Notes: generated from the sequence alone by a model not told the origin. Numbered from the stretch's first letter, positions 1 through 6,425 are shown. The stretch: DNA of 7,346 nucleotides from JARROD01 sp037384225 (GCA_037384225.1 JARROD010000189.1:1-7346); one strand, 5' to 3'. Made by a program: numbers and translations.

Positions 1-619
1 GGTGATAAAATTCACGGGTCAATAATGGCTGCCGGCGACTGTCTTTAAATTGCCGATAGCATTGAAGTACCAGAACATTCTGTTTTTCGTTGGCCGCGAT
101 GGATATCCATGAATCGGCATCGCAATAGCGACTAAAAAAACCCGCTGCCCGGGCGTTTCCCGGGGAAGCGAAAGGTGTGGCTACCAGCACTGGCGAAGTT
201 TGTGCAGTCGGCAGATCGTCCCTGCATCGACAGGGGAAAACGCTCAGTTTCAACCCGCTTCCCGACTTTGTCACACGCAATGCTGAAATATAATCACCGT
301 CGCTGTTTACATTGATCCAGTCCCCCATCATATTGCTTACGTCAATATCGATGTCGACAACGGATTTAGTTTCAGCTACCGTCTCAGCTACAGATTCACG
401 CAAAGTTTTAACCACGCCTTTGACGGCGACATCGCCGGCAGTTTCAACTGTAGTTTCAACTGTAGTTTCAACTGTAGTTTCAACGACAGCCTCAACTACA
501 GTTTCAGTGAATGCCTCTTCGACAGTTTCAATATTTTTGTTCGCTCCCGCCTCTATTGCCCGGCATCCTGCTATGATTTTTTTCACTGGCGGGCGACCGC
601 AATCGATCACTTTCATCAT
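1..619 (-). CDS. Hypothetical protein with acidic tetrapeptide repeats and a C-terminal W/N/F/D-R domain, incomplete at the left edge
   Basis: This frame stays open for 206 codons from ATG 619 to the window edge, so the C-terminus is missing. A CAGGG ribosome binding site lies at 629-633, nine bases before the start, and favours 619 over the adjacent ATG at 616. The start is 21 bases after the stop of the AroDE-like gene, which suggests one transcript. There is no signal peptide. Residues about 27-60 are Glu/Thr/Val tetrapeptide repeats (ETTV type), with a weaker set at about 75-90. Residues about 99-206 look like a compact beta domain: it opens with GDWINVNSDG, has a Cys pair in PCRCRDD, and ends with QFKDSRRQPLLTREFY. 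Its W-N-N start and F-x-D-x-x-R end resemble an uncharacterised small domain (pattern W-N-N ... C ... F-D-x-S-x-R) recalled from other bacterial proteins; this is memory, not a search. Function unknown. The overlapping plus-strand frame is its antisense shadow. Confidence 0.7.
   Translation of the reverse strand, partial: MMKVIDCGRPPVKKIIAGCRAIEAGANKNIETVEEAFTETVVEAVVETTVETTVETTVETAGDVAVKGVVKTLRESVAETVAETKSVVDIDIDVSNMMGDWINVNSDGDYISALRVTKSGSGLKLSVFPCRCRDDLPTAQTSPVLVATPFASPGNARAAGFFSRYCDADSWISIAANEKQNVLVLQCYRQFKDSRRQPLLTREFYH
441..536. repeat. 12-bp tandem repeat inside the left-edge gene
   Basis: The unit GTTTCAACTGTA (plus strand) occurs three times exactly at 441-476. A fourth copy at 477-488 differs in its last four bases, and degenerate units continue to about 536. 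The period is a multiple of three, so on the minus strand each unit adds one Glu-Thr-Thr-Val tetrapeptide and copy-number change would not break the frame. Confidence 0.85.
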
Positions 620-640
620 TGGTTGATACCCTGCAAATAT

Positions 641-2293
641 TCATGCGACATTGGGGTTAAGCGCCCATTCGCAGGCGAGTGTTTTGCGCCCGTTGCCGAT
701 ATTCCCGGCACGTTCGGAATCCGCATTAAACCGACGGTAAAAACCCAGCGTATCGAACATAATCGATGCCGGCATATACCTACCTGTCAGATATCGAAAC
801 TGAGCACACAACTGATAACGAAGCATCGCCAGACCATCGACAACCCGTAAGCCTTGTTGCCGGCCGCGTACTACCAATGCATTGGGGCTCGGACGATAGG
901 TGTAATCGATAAGCACAGAGCGGGAACTCAAGCCCTCCAGCGAATAAGGAAGATCAAACTCACAGGACAGCGGAAATGGAACGGTATTCACAATCACATC
1001 GACTGTGGAAAGATCGAGTTCACTAAGGGGTCGACACTTCAGTTCCAATAATCTTTCTGCCATCCGCGCGCGCCAGTGACTGCGGTTATACAGCACTACC
1101 TCTGCCCCCAAATCCGCCAGCACCCGCGCCGCCGTTCTCCCCGAACCACCGCAGCCCACAACTGCCACCCGCCGCCCCCGAGGATGGATGCCAGCGCTGC
1201 GCAAAACCGCCTCCAAGCCAATACGGTCGGTGCTCTCTACCTGTGCGATCTCCGCCGCCGCGCCGTTATTAAATAGCAATGCATTCGCCGATTGAACCCG
1301 GCCAATTACCGTATCCTTCCCGGCAAAACGCCGTCCCAGGGCCTCCTTCAGCGGTGCTGTCACTGTCAACCCTTTCACTGTCAGCCCAATGCGATCCAGG
1401 CGGGCCACTAACCGCAATAGCGCGTCCAGATCGCGTCCCGGAAATGGCAAATACACAGCCGCTAAACCTAACTGCCTAAACGCCGCATTGTGAATCAATG
1501 GAGACACAGACTGATTCAACGGATAACCACAAATCCCGTAGACAGCCGCCTCCTTCGGCAATTCCGGCAATCCAAATTGTCTGACGAGGTACGCCAAAGA
1601 CATCGGTTCGGCTTCATCCGCCGCGCAAAAAACATAGGCCGCGCCTTTATAAACCGCCGCAACCCGACTCCACAACTCACAAGGAGCTTCACCGTAGGCG
1701 ACTACATTTTTCTTACCGCTGAGGGCTCCATTTTCCTTACCGCTGAGGGCTCCATTTTTCTTATCGCTGAGGGCTCTATCTTTACGCTTGACCCGATCCA
1801 GAAACTCCAGCGCATTGATACCGCTCGAAGTCACTAGCCGGTAGAGAAAGGCATCGATGCAGGATAAGCGTTTGAACGCTTGCATCAGCGCCTCGCGCTC
1901 GTTCACAACATCCTCTTCCTCCGCCCCCTCACCGGCGACTGTGGAGCGCCAGGAAATCAAGCGCTTTTGCGGGGGAACGGTATCAAGGATACTCTTGCCC
2001 AAATCGCATTGGGCATCGAGCTCAATATAGTCAAACAGCGCCGCAGCGGCCCGAAGTTTTTCCAGCCGCAACGCTGTGCCATTCGAAGTATTACAAGCGG
2101 TGTTATGATCACCGGAACCACGGCGCAGCCCCAGCAACAGCTTGCAGTTAGTCTGTTTTTTTAGCGCTACCAGTACATCAACGGGAAATAAGTCATCGAC
2201 TTCAATGATATCTGAACAACGTAAAGCAAATTGCAATGATTTATTCCCGAAAGCGGCCATTGTTATTTTTGTTACCAAAATCGCTTTCAGCAT
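641..2293 (-). CDS. AroDE-like fusion: degenerate type I 3-dehydroquinate dehydratase domain plus shikimate dehydrogenase-like domain
   Basis: The protein has 550 residues from ATG 2293. An AAAGGA site at 2300-2305 lies six bases upstream; a GTG at 2341 would add 16 residues but has no ribosome binding site. Residues about 20-240 follow the AroD fold order, but the catalytic His position reads LISWRS (R116) and the Schiff-base Lys strand reads DAFLYRLVTSS with no lysine, so dehydratase activity is unlikely. Residues about 251-525 resemble AroE: GYPLNQSVSPLIHN (shikimate serines 262 and 264), TVTAPLK (K316), ESTDRIG (D356), the GCGGSG dinucleotide loop (380-385) and YNRS. AroE normally reduces 3-dehydroshikimate to shikimate with NADPH in the cytosol. 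Departures such as VNTVPF in place of the usual N-[AT]-x-P-x-G suggest a diverged paralogue rather than the housekeeping enzyme. A 24-bp tandem repeat encodes residues about 172-196, between late strands of the AroD-like half. The left-edge gene follows after 21 bases. Confidence 0.85.
   Translation of the reverse strand: MLKAILVTKITMAAFGNKSLQFALRCSDIIEVDDLFPVDVLVALKKQTNCKLLLGLRRGSGDHNTACNTSNGTALRLEKLRAAAALFDYIELDAQCDLGKSILDTVPPQKRLISWRSTVAGEGAEEEDVVNEREALMQAFKRLSCIDAFLYRLVTSSGINALEFLDRVKRKDRALSDKKNGALSGKENGALSGKKNVVAYGEAPCELWSRVAAVYKGAAYVFCAADEAEPMSLAYLVRQFGLPELPKEAAVYGICGYPLNQSVSPLIHNAAFRQLGLAAVYLPFPGRDLDALLRLVARLDRIGLTVKGLTVTAPLKEALGRRFAGKDTVIGRVQSANALLFNNGAAAEIAQVESTDRIGLEAVLRSAGIHPRGRRVAVVGCGGSGRTAARVLADLGAEVVLYNRSHWRARMAERLLELKCRPLSELDLSTVDVIVNTVPFPLSCEFDLPYSLEGLSSRSVLIDYTYRPSPNALVVRGRQQGLRVVDGLAMLRYQLCAQFRYLTGRYMPASIMFDTLGFYRRFNADSERAGNIGNGRKTLACEWALNPNVA
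1705..1776. repeat. 24-bp tandem repeat inside the AroDE-like gene
   Basis: Three adjacent 24-base units (1705-1728, 1729-1752, 1753-1776) differ from the first at one position each. A decayed fourth unit may follow. On the minus strand each unit encodes eight residues of the type KKNGALSG, giving a charged, flexible insertion. The length is a multiple of three, so gain or loss of copies keeps the frame. Confidence 0.9.
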
Positions 2294-2299
2294 GTTTAA

Positions 2300-2305
2300 T
2301 CCTTT
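2300..2305 (-). promoter_or_regulatory. Ribosome binding site that fixes the AroDE-like start
   Basis: The minus strand reads AAAGGA six bases before ATG 2293. The upstream GTG at 2341 has no such site, so 2293 is the preferred start. Confidence 0.7.
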
Positions 2306-2616
2306 AACAGCGCAAACCCCACCGCTAAACAGGTGCGACACTAATTCATTATCTTATGAATGCCCCTATCGATAGTGACAGAATAAAATTAGTAAAGGCT
2401 AATTGTGATTACAAGGCGAGCGGGAAAACAGCGACGAATTTGGCGCGCAAACCAACAACCAAAGCAATTCATAAATTAAACTGCTTTATGATTGTCAATC
2501 AACAGGGGAATGAGTATTTATGTTAACGCTTTATTTTTTCCAGAAAATGGGCAACCATTCCGGTAGGCTACATTTATAGGCAGTTCCCTATGGATCCGCC
2601 AGCACAGACAGGTGCG

Positions 2617-2638
2617 TAAGGGTCGTGCACGACCCAGA
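2617..2638. repeat. Dispersed GTGCAC palindromic repeat, copy 1
   Basis: The core GGGTCGTGCACGACCC (2620-2635) is a perfect 16-bp palindrome preceded by TAA. Related copies lie at 5209-5230 and 6577-6598, each in a different intergenic gap. A second arm, CTGGGTCG at 2649-2656, can pair with CGACCCAG (2630-2637) to form a competing hairpin. Confidence 0.75.
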
Positions 2639-2665
2639 TACCTCAACCCTGGGTCGACACCAGCG

Positions 2666-2701
2666 TTCCCCGAAGACCAAACGAATGTAATCACCGGGGA
2701 A
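2666..2701 (-). other. Stem-loop just downstream of the CBS gene
   Basis: TTCCCCG (2666-2672) pairs with CGGGGAA (2695-2701) across a 22-base loop, beginning nine bases beyond the CBS stop codon. There is no following T run, so it is not a canonical intrinsic terminator. It could protect the 3' end or be chance. Confidence 0.3.
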
Positions 2702-2709
2702 GCGGATCG

Positions 2710-3270
2710 CTATTTGACAATGGCGATAAAGATTTCGGCAAACGTAGGAGAACGTTCTATCACCACCGGGACATGCAACCTTTTAGCGATTTCGCTGGCC
2801 GATATAACCCCGCGAATATGGTGTTCCTCCTTGTCGACCACCAGACAAAAATACTCGCCGTGCAGTTTCAATGTCGCAACCAACTCGGCAATCGTCGACC
2901 CGTTCAACTCACTGTAATCTATAGCGCTGACCCGCTCGCGTGGAATCATCAGGTCGGTAACCTTAATTTCCTCGCGACTGTACCCATTAGCGACCTGTTT
3001 GAGAATGTTCTGGGAGCACAACTGTTCATAAGTGACCAGTCCGATGAACTCCCGGTTACTGTCCACAACCAGCTTCAGTGACACATATTCATTGCTCATC
3101 AAGCGCTCGGCTTCAACCGCTGTCATTTCCGCATTGATAACAGGAGGAGCGTGTTCTCTGAAGTCGGTAAAAATAGTGGCCGCCGGTGAGTCAGGCGTGA
3201 TGCCTGCAAACTCTTCGGGTTGCACCAAATGATCTTTGGGTTCGATTGTCAGGAAGTTAAGTGTATTCAC
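2710..3270 (-). CDS. Tandem CBS-domain protein
   Basis: This is a 186-residue cytosolic protein without a signal peptide or membrane segment. It contains two CBS motifs, residues about 36-95 (ending FIGLVTYEQL) and about 102-166 (starting VTDLMIPRERV, ending IRGVISASEIAKRL), plus a short C-terminal tail. A CBS pair usually forms a Bateman module that binds adenine nucleotides or S-adenosylmethionine and senses energy or ionic state. No effector domain is fused, so it probably acts on a partner not identifiable here. The start is GTG 3270 with only a weak GAG-type ribosome binding site about eight bases upstream; no better in-frame start lies nearby, and the N-terminal 30 residues before CBS1 are not recognised. 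Both sides are gaps, so it is likely a single-gene transcript. Confidence 0.85.
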   Translation of the reverse strand: MNTLNFLTIEPKDHLVQPEEFAGITPDSPAATIFTDFREHAPPVINAEMTAVEAERLMSNEYVSLKLVVDSNREFIGLVTYEQLCSQNILKQVANGYSREEIKVTDLMIPRERVSAIDYSELNGSTIAELVATLKLHGEYFCLVVDKEEHHIRGVISASEIAKRLHVPVVIERSPTFAEIFIAIVK

Positions 3271-3364
3271 AATGCTATCTCACAAACAAATTTTGAATAA
3301 GTCATACCCGCCAGTGCATCCTTTAATAGAGCCTGTAAACGAGCAAATAAATTAGGTTGTCAAT

Positions 3365-3669
3365 TCAGACGGAAAGTGTGTACGCAGGAGGCGCGCGGGC
3401 AAAACGAATCAGGTAGAGATCTCGGTAGCCGCTGCTGACGCTTTGCTCGGATGTAAGACTTAAAAGAAGTGGGTGGGTGATGGTGAGTTTTGAAGCGGGA
3501 AGGACTTTATCTAACTCGGTGCAGTTTTCCTCATCTGTTTCCCCACCGTATTGTAGCCTGTGCTGTCAACTCCCTGGAGTGCCGCAGACGACCCGTAACC
3601 GATTTCCGCTGCGCTAATACCGGCGCTAAGCAGTAAAATGACATAGGAGTAATACAGCAGTCTTTTCAT
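3365..3669 (-). pseudogene. Small secreted protein gene interrupted by a -1 frameshift
   Basis: From ATG 3669 the minus strand encodes 52 residues ending at TAG 3511-3513. It begins with a clear signal peptide: MKRLLYYSYV, then a Leu/Ile-rich core and a likely cleavage in ISA-AE after residue 20. The -1 frame is open from 3565 to TGA 3365-3367 and reads like protein (ENCTELDKVLPASKLTITHP, ending in YRDLYLIRFARAPPAYTLSV), but has no start codon of its own. Adding one base in the overlap (3514-3565), for example at the GGGG run on the minus strand (3541-3544), would give one secreted protein of about 101 residues. The cause may be a real single-base loss, a sequencing error, or less likely programmed frameshifting. 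The ribosome binding site is weak. Not recognised as a known family. Confidence 0.5.
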
Positions 3670-3825
3670 TCGTAGCGTTACATTCGTTTAGCACATTGCA
3701 GTCGTTCAGCGCGTTACAGAGACCATTCACATAAACTTATATACGAGAGATTCACGATAAGTCAATAAGTTCCGGATTTCAAACGGTTTTTCACCTTATC
3801 GGTTATAAGTGCGGGATCTTTATAA

Positions 3826-3841
3826 CGGCGTATCAACGCCG
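3826..3841 (-). terminator. Possible terminator hairpin after the RlmD-type gene
   Basis: CGGCGT (3826-3831) and ACGCCG (3836-3841) form a six-base-pair GC-rich stem with a four-base loop, about 42 bases beyond the methyltransferase stop. On the minus strand it is followed by TTATAAAG, a poor U tract, so termination may be weak. Confidence 0.45.
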
Positions 3842-3882
3842 CAGTGAATGAGGTAGCTTATTTAGCGCATTTAACAAAACCG

Positions 3883-5094
3883 CTACCGATGCAACCGTGT
3901 CAGTAATTCAATATGCGGCGTATGGGGAAACGGGTCGAGCGGCTGTACTTCCAGCAGTTTGTAACCGGCGCCGATAAAATCAGTTAAATCACGCGCCAGG
4001 GTGGCCAGGTCGCAGGAAATATACACGATGTCACTGATCCCTTTCGAGGCTTTCGGTTTCTTCAACAACGGTTCACGCTGTTTCAAGCCATCCCGGGGTG
4101 GATCCAGAATCAGGGTTTTGGCCTCAGGCTGCCGCTTTATCACGGTATCCAGTGCCGACTCCCTATAGAGGTCGGCCCCCATGGTAAACACATTGGGGAG
4201 CTGTTTTTGCGCCAGCCTTTCCAGGGCTTCGCCGGCCACTTCGACCGCCAAAATGGAAGCGAACCCCATTTGTGCCAACACTTCGGTGAAATTACCCGAA
4301 CCGCAGAATAATTCGATTGCCGGTTCGACGCATGGCAAAGACGCCGCCTGCCGCCGCAACCATTCCTTCATACGCTGGTTCTGCCAATCGTTCGCTTGTA
4401 TAAAAGGTAAGCGTTCATTCACGCTCGCGTTATCTGCACAGACGGTTTCATCGATATCCAGGGTAACCCAGGAGCGGTGCCGGGCCGGCAGCCAGTTGCG
4501 GCTGGGCAGCTTTAACCGCAACTGGCTCAGGGTTTGCTGATTGGCTTCGGTTAGGATCGGGCAACTCTCCACATCGACAATCCGGTGGGACCCGGCAGCG
4601 AGGTAACCCAGGTGTTCGCCGTCGGTTTTAAACTGCGCGCGATTGCGGTAGCCGAATGTCTGCGTCGACCCCCAGATGGGTTTGATCACATCGGGCCGAC
4701 ACAACCTGCCCAGCACCTTTTCGACCCGAGCCTGCTTGGCGGTCAACTGCGCCTGGTAGTCCACAAACTGCCAGGCACAGCCGCCACAATCGCGCTCACC
4801 ATGGCCGTGGTAACGGCAGGGGGCAACCACCCTGGCGGCGGATGACCGGTTCAGGCTCAATAGTTTTGCAGACCCGGTGCGCCCCTTTACAGCGGTGAGT
4901 TGAAATTCGCCCTCTTCGCCCAACCAGACACCAGGGACGAAGCAGATGCGGCCATCCGGATGGGTTATCACTCCCCTGCCATCGCCGGCGATATCCTGGA
5001 CCCGGGCGGTAAAGGCTTCCCGACAAAAGTGTGTGGAAGGGCGGCTATGTGAACGAAGACGTGAGATCGAGTACCGGGAACCATTGCGTTTCAT
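3883..5094 (-). CDS. rlmD: 23S rRNA (uracil-C5)-methyltransferase, RlmD/RumA type
   Basis: This 403-residue cytosolic enzyme belongs to the TrmA/RlmC/RlmD family, which transfers methyl from S-adenosylmethionine to C5 of an RNA uracil. Residues about 24-81 form a TRAM RNA-binding domain, which RlmC lacks, so the RlmD type is favoured (U1939 of 23S rRNA in E. coli). Four cysteines fit the 4Fe-4S site: C93, C103, C106 (CGGC) and C178. The catalytic half has FIQAN, ELFCGSGNF (SAM loop), E285, LDPPRDG (331-336), the nucleophile C361 in YISCDLATLARD, and E395 in HTPHIELL as the base. The C106-C178 and C361-E395 spacings match E. coli RlmD closely, while the first cysteine gap is longer (nine residues). 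It is about 30 residues shorter than E. coli RlmD. RelA, a frequent neighbour of rlmD, is absent, so a paralogue with another uridine target is possible. ATG 5094 has only a weak ribosome binding site. Confidence 0.9.
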   Translation of the reverse strand: MKRNGSRYSISRLRSHSRPSTHFCREAFTARVQDIAGDGRGVITHPDGRICFVPGVWLGEEGEFQLTAVKGRTGSAKLLSLNRSSAARVVAPCRYHGHGERDCGGCAWQFVDYQAQLTAKQARVEKVLGRLCRPDVIKPIWGSTQTFGYRNRAQFKTDGEHLGYLAAGSHRIVDVESCPILTEANQQTLSQLRLKLPSRNWLPARHRSWVTLDIDETVCADNASVNERLPFIQANDWQNQRMKEWLRRQAASLPCVEPAIELFCGSGNFTEVLAQMGFASILAVEVAGEALERLAQKQLPNVFTMGADLYRESALDTVIKRQPEAKTLILDPPRDGLKQREPLLKKPKASKGISDIVYISCDLATLARDLTDFIGAGYKLLEVQPLDPFPHTPHIELLTRLHR

Positions 5095-5208
5095 GAAAAA
5101 TTCTAATCGTCTCTTAGGTTGACTATCTAATTATCTAACCTATACCCTATCGTTGCATAAATTTTCATGAAATTGTGCTAATTCTTTTTCCCGGCGACAT
5201 GTGGTGAC

Positions 5209-5230
5209 TAAGGGGCGTGCACGACCCTAA
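5209..5230. repeat. Dispersed GTGCAC palindromic repeat, copy 2
   Basis: The core GGGGCGTGCACGACCC (5212-5227) is palindromic apart from one base pair and is flanked by TAA on both sides. It lies in the gap between the methyltransferase start and the PEP-CTERM gene terminator. Confidence 0.75.
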
Positions 5231-5270
5231 ATTTGGCGAATCCCGTTACTGAAATGCTACCTTGAAGATT

Positions 5271-5316
5271 TACAAAGAAGGGCGGGTAATTAGCTTGGGG
5301 TAAAGGTAACCCGCCC
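5271..5316 (-). terminator. Intrinsic terminator of the PEP-CTERM gene
   Basis: Read on the minus strand, GGGCGGGT (5316-5309) pairs with ACCCGCCC (5287-5280) as an eight-base-pair GC-rich stem with a 21-base loop, followed by TTCTTTGTAAA. It starts four bases after the PEP-CTERM stop codon, where a rho-independent terminator is expected. Confidence 0.7.
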
Positions 5317-5320
5317 ACGC

Positions 5321-5926
5321 CTAACGGTGGCGGGAACTCAAGCCGAGGCCCAACAACCCCAGCCCTAACAACAACAAAGACGAAGTCGGCTCCGGAACAG
5401 GTGTTTCACTGATGGTTATGTTATCCAAGAAGAAGTGAGTTCCATTGCCGTCCAGGCTCTCAACCTCGACACCGCCAAAAGAATTGACTAATAATTGTTC
5501 GAGACCTAAAAGATCGAACTTAAGCCAGGCCACCGCGTCTTTGTCGGCGGCAATGCTGGAATGATATAACAAGGAATCACTATTAAAACTGCTAATTTGA
5601 AGCGCTAAACCATCCCGCCATGTTTCCGTCAGGTAGGCACCGTTGAAATCGAACAATTCATCATCAACCAAACCTAAATCACTGTGCAAATTGTAAGCAA
5701 AATAACCTCCTGTAATGCTTCTATTCTCATAACCGAACTCTCTGTATTCGGACAGGGGTATATTAACATAGCGAATATCAGCCCAATTCTGCCCCTCATT
5801 TCCGATTTCGGATATTGCAAAATCCGCTTCGGATAAATCATCACAGGTCAACATCGTCGCACCGGCTTGAATACCAAAAGCTAATAGAAGTACATGGATA
5901 CTGAATAACTTTAATCGGTTTTTCAT
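5321..5926 (-). CDS. PEP-CTERM sorting-domain surface protein
   Basis: This 201-residue exported protein has an N-terminal signal peptide (KNRLK, then a hydrophobic stretch, cleavage near AGA at 21-23). It ends with a PEP-CTERM signal: VPEP at 177-180, a Leu/Gly membrane segment at about 181-197 and the basic end SSRHR. In this family the tail directs membrane insertion and processing by exosortase (EpsH/XrtA type), and mature proteins are tied to the extracellular matrix. The middle (FDFNGAYLTETWRDGL, KFDLLGLEQLLVNSFGGVE and THFFLDNITI) follows a pattern common in PEP-CTERM beta-sandwich proteins; the ligand is unknown. The start is well fixed by a purine tract with repeated AGGAA at 5931-5945. 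No exosortase or exopolysaccharide genes are present, so the sorting machinery must be elsewhere. The gene is monocistronic, with a terminator directly after the stop. Confidence 0.92.
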   Translation of the reverse strand: MKNRLKLFSIHVLLLAFGIQAGATMLTCDDLSEADFAISEIGNEGQNWADIRYVNIPLSEYREFGYENRSITGGYFAYNLHSDLGLVDDELFDFNGAYLTETWRDGLALQISSFNSDSLLYHSSIAADKDAVAWLKFDLLGLEQLLVNSFGGVEVESLDGNGTHFFLDNITISETPVPEPTSSLLLLGLGLLGLGLSSRHR

Positions 5927-5945
5927 TTTTCCTTTCCTTTCCTTT
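5927..5945 (-). promoter_or_regulatory. Repeated purine-rich ribosome binding tract of the PEP-CTERM gene
   Basis: The minus strand has three successive GGAAA units directly before ATG 5926, giving overlapping Shine-Dalgarno choices at about 4, 9 and 14 bases from the start. Such a tract could support strong or adjustable initiation. Confidence 0.65.
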
Positions 5946-6182
5946 TAAACTGAGTGTGCTCTCTTCAATGCTCCCAACACTAAAATGTAGAATAAGGCTC
6001 TCCACAGTAGGGTTTGCGTAAATCGACACGTTAAATTTATCAGCTGAACACCCTCGATCATTTTTTCGCCAGAAATAAATAACCAATCCTTCTATTCCGG
6101 TATTTCGAACATCTTGGAAAGAGATGGCAAAAGAATTTTTTATTTTATTTAGGTGGCCGATTTTTTCGACTTATTGGGCAGG
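5946..6182. other. AT-rich upstream region of the PEP-CTERM gene
   Basis: No supportable gene. This should hold the PEP-CTERM promoter on the minus strand. Neither a well-spaced sigma-70 pair nor a GG-N10-GC sigma-54 site stands out. An 81-codon frame overlapping the signal peptide region is judged a shadow. Confidence 0.4.
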
Positions 6183-6361
6183 TATACCCAAAGCGTTTAA
6201 GATTTAGGTCTTCAGAGTGCGTCAATTTTTGTTCCCCCTTTTCTTTTAAGGACAGGGGGAGCGACACGCCGCGTGGCAGGCCCCACGTAAGGAGGAGCGA
6301 CGCGGTCAGGGGCAAAAAGAGGCGTGCTCTGGAGGCCTAAATCTCAAACGCTTTGGGTATA
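6183..6361. mobile_element. MITE-like element with long terminal inverted repeats
   Basis: The left end (6183-6208, starting TATACCCAAAGCGTTT) and the reverse complement of the right end (6336-6361) match at 25 of 26 positions. Weaker pairing continues to about 52 bases per arm, with most differences being transitions, several leaving G-U pairs in a plus-strand RNA. The interior has further small hairpins, CCCCCT/AGGGGG (6234-6239/6254-6259) and CGTGG/CCACG near 6272-6287, and a 12-base near-direct repeat ending GGAGCGAC (6254-6265, 6290-6301). No coding frame is present. The ends carry TATA, compatible with a TA target-site preference as in IS630/Tc1-type transposons, but a duplicated target cannot be separated from the inverted repeat. 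A structured non-coding RNA is the alternative. Confidence 0.65.
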
Positions 6362-6425
6362 TCATATAGGGACATAAAAACTTTATTAAGAGGACTCTTA
6401 GCGTTTTTCCTATAGTATTCACATG

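Larger units (their letters stand above)
2306..2709. other. Gene-free gap between the CBS gene and the AroDE-like gene
   Basis: About 400 bases with no supportable gene. The right half holds a perfect 16-bp palindrome and two stem-loops, listed separately. The left half should contain the promoter of the AroDE-like gene: AT-rich minus-strand sequence with a GATAAT-like hexamer near 2353-2358 lies upstream, but no convincing -35 box is spaced to it. Short plus-strand frames here have no good ribosome binding site. Confidence 0.5.

Noticed and set aside
441..500. Possible CRISPR-like short repeats
   Set aside because: The repeats are directly adjacent without spacers and lie in a coding frame, so this is a simple tandem repeat.
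312..626. Plus-strand frame of 104 codons with Ser/Thr/Val repeats
   Set aside because: It is antisense to a longer minus-strand frame that has a ribosome binding site, follows the AroDE-like gene closely and contains a domain-like C-terminal part. Its repeats come from the same 12-bp DNA repeat.
854..2375. Several plus-strand frames opposite the AroDE-like gene
   Set aside because: They are shadows. The minus strand encodes recognisable AroE motifs throughout this stretch.
2494..2567. Short plus-strand frames of 12-18 codons near an AGGGGA sequence
   Set aside because: Spacing to the ATG is too short for a working ribosome binding site and the peptides have no recognisable features.
2612..3232. 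Plus-strand frames opposite the CBS gene
   Set aside because: The CBS motifs are on the minus strand, and the plus frames have no domain signals or ribosome binding sites.
4181..5026. Other frames inside the methyltransferase gene on both strands
   Set aside because: They are shadows of a gene with a complete set of catalytic motifs.
6040..6085. Possible sigma-54 promoter for the PEP-CTERM gene (CTGGCG on the minus strand)
   Set aside because: The required GC about ten bases after the GG is absent.
5841..6086. Minus-strand frame of 81 codons
   Set aside because: It overlaps the signal peptide and strong ribosome binding tract of the PEP-CTERM gene in another frame and has no family features.
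6387..6400. TAAGAG-GA-CTCTTA hairpin followed by GCGTTTTT, terminator-like on the plus strand
   Set aside because: The stem is short and AT-rich and no plus-strand gene lies upstream to be terminated.
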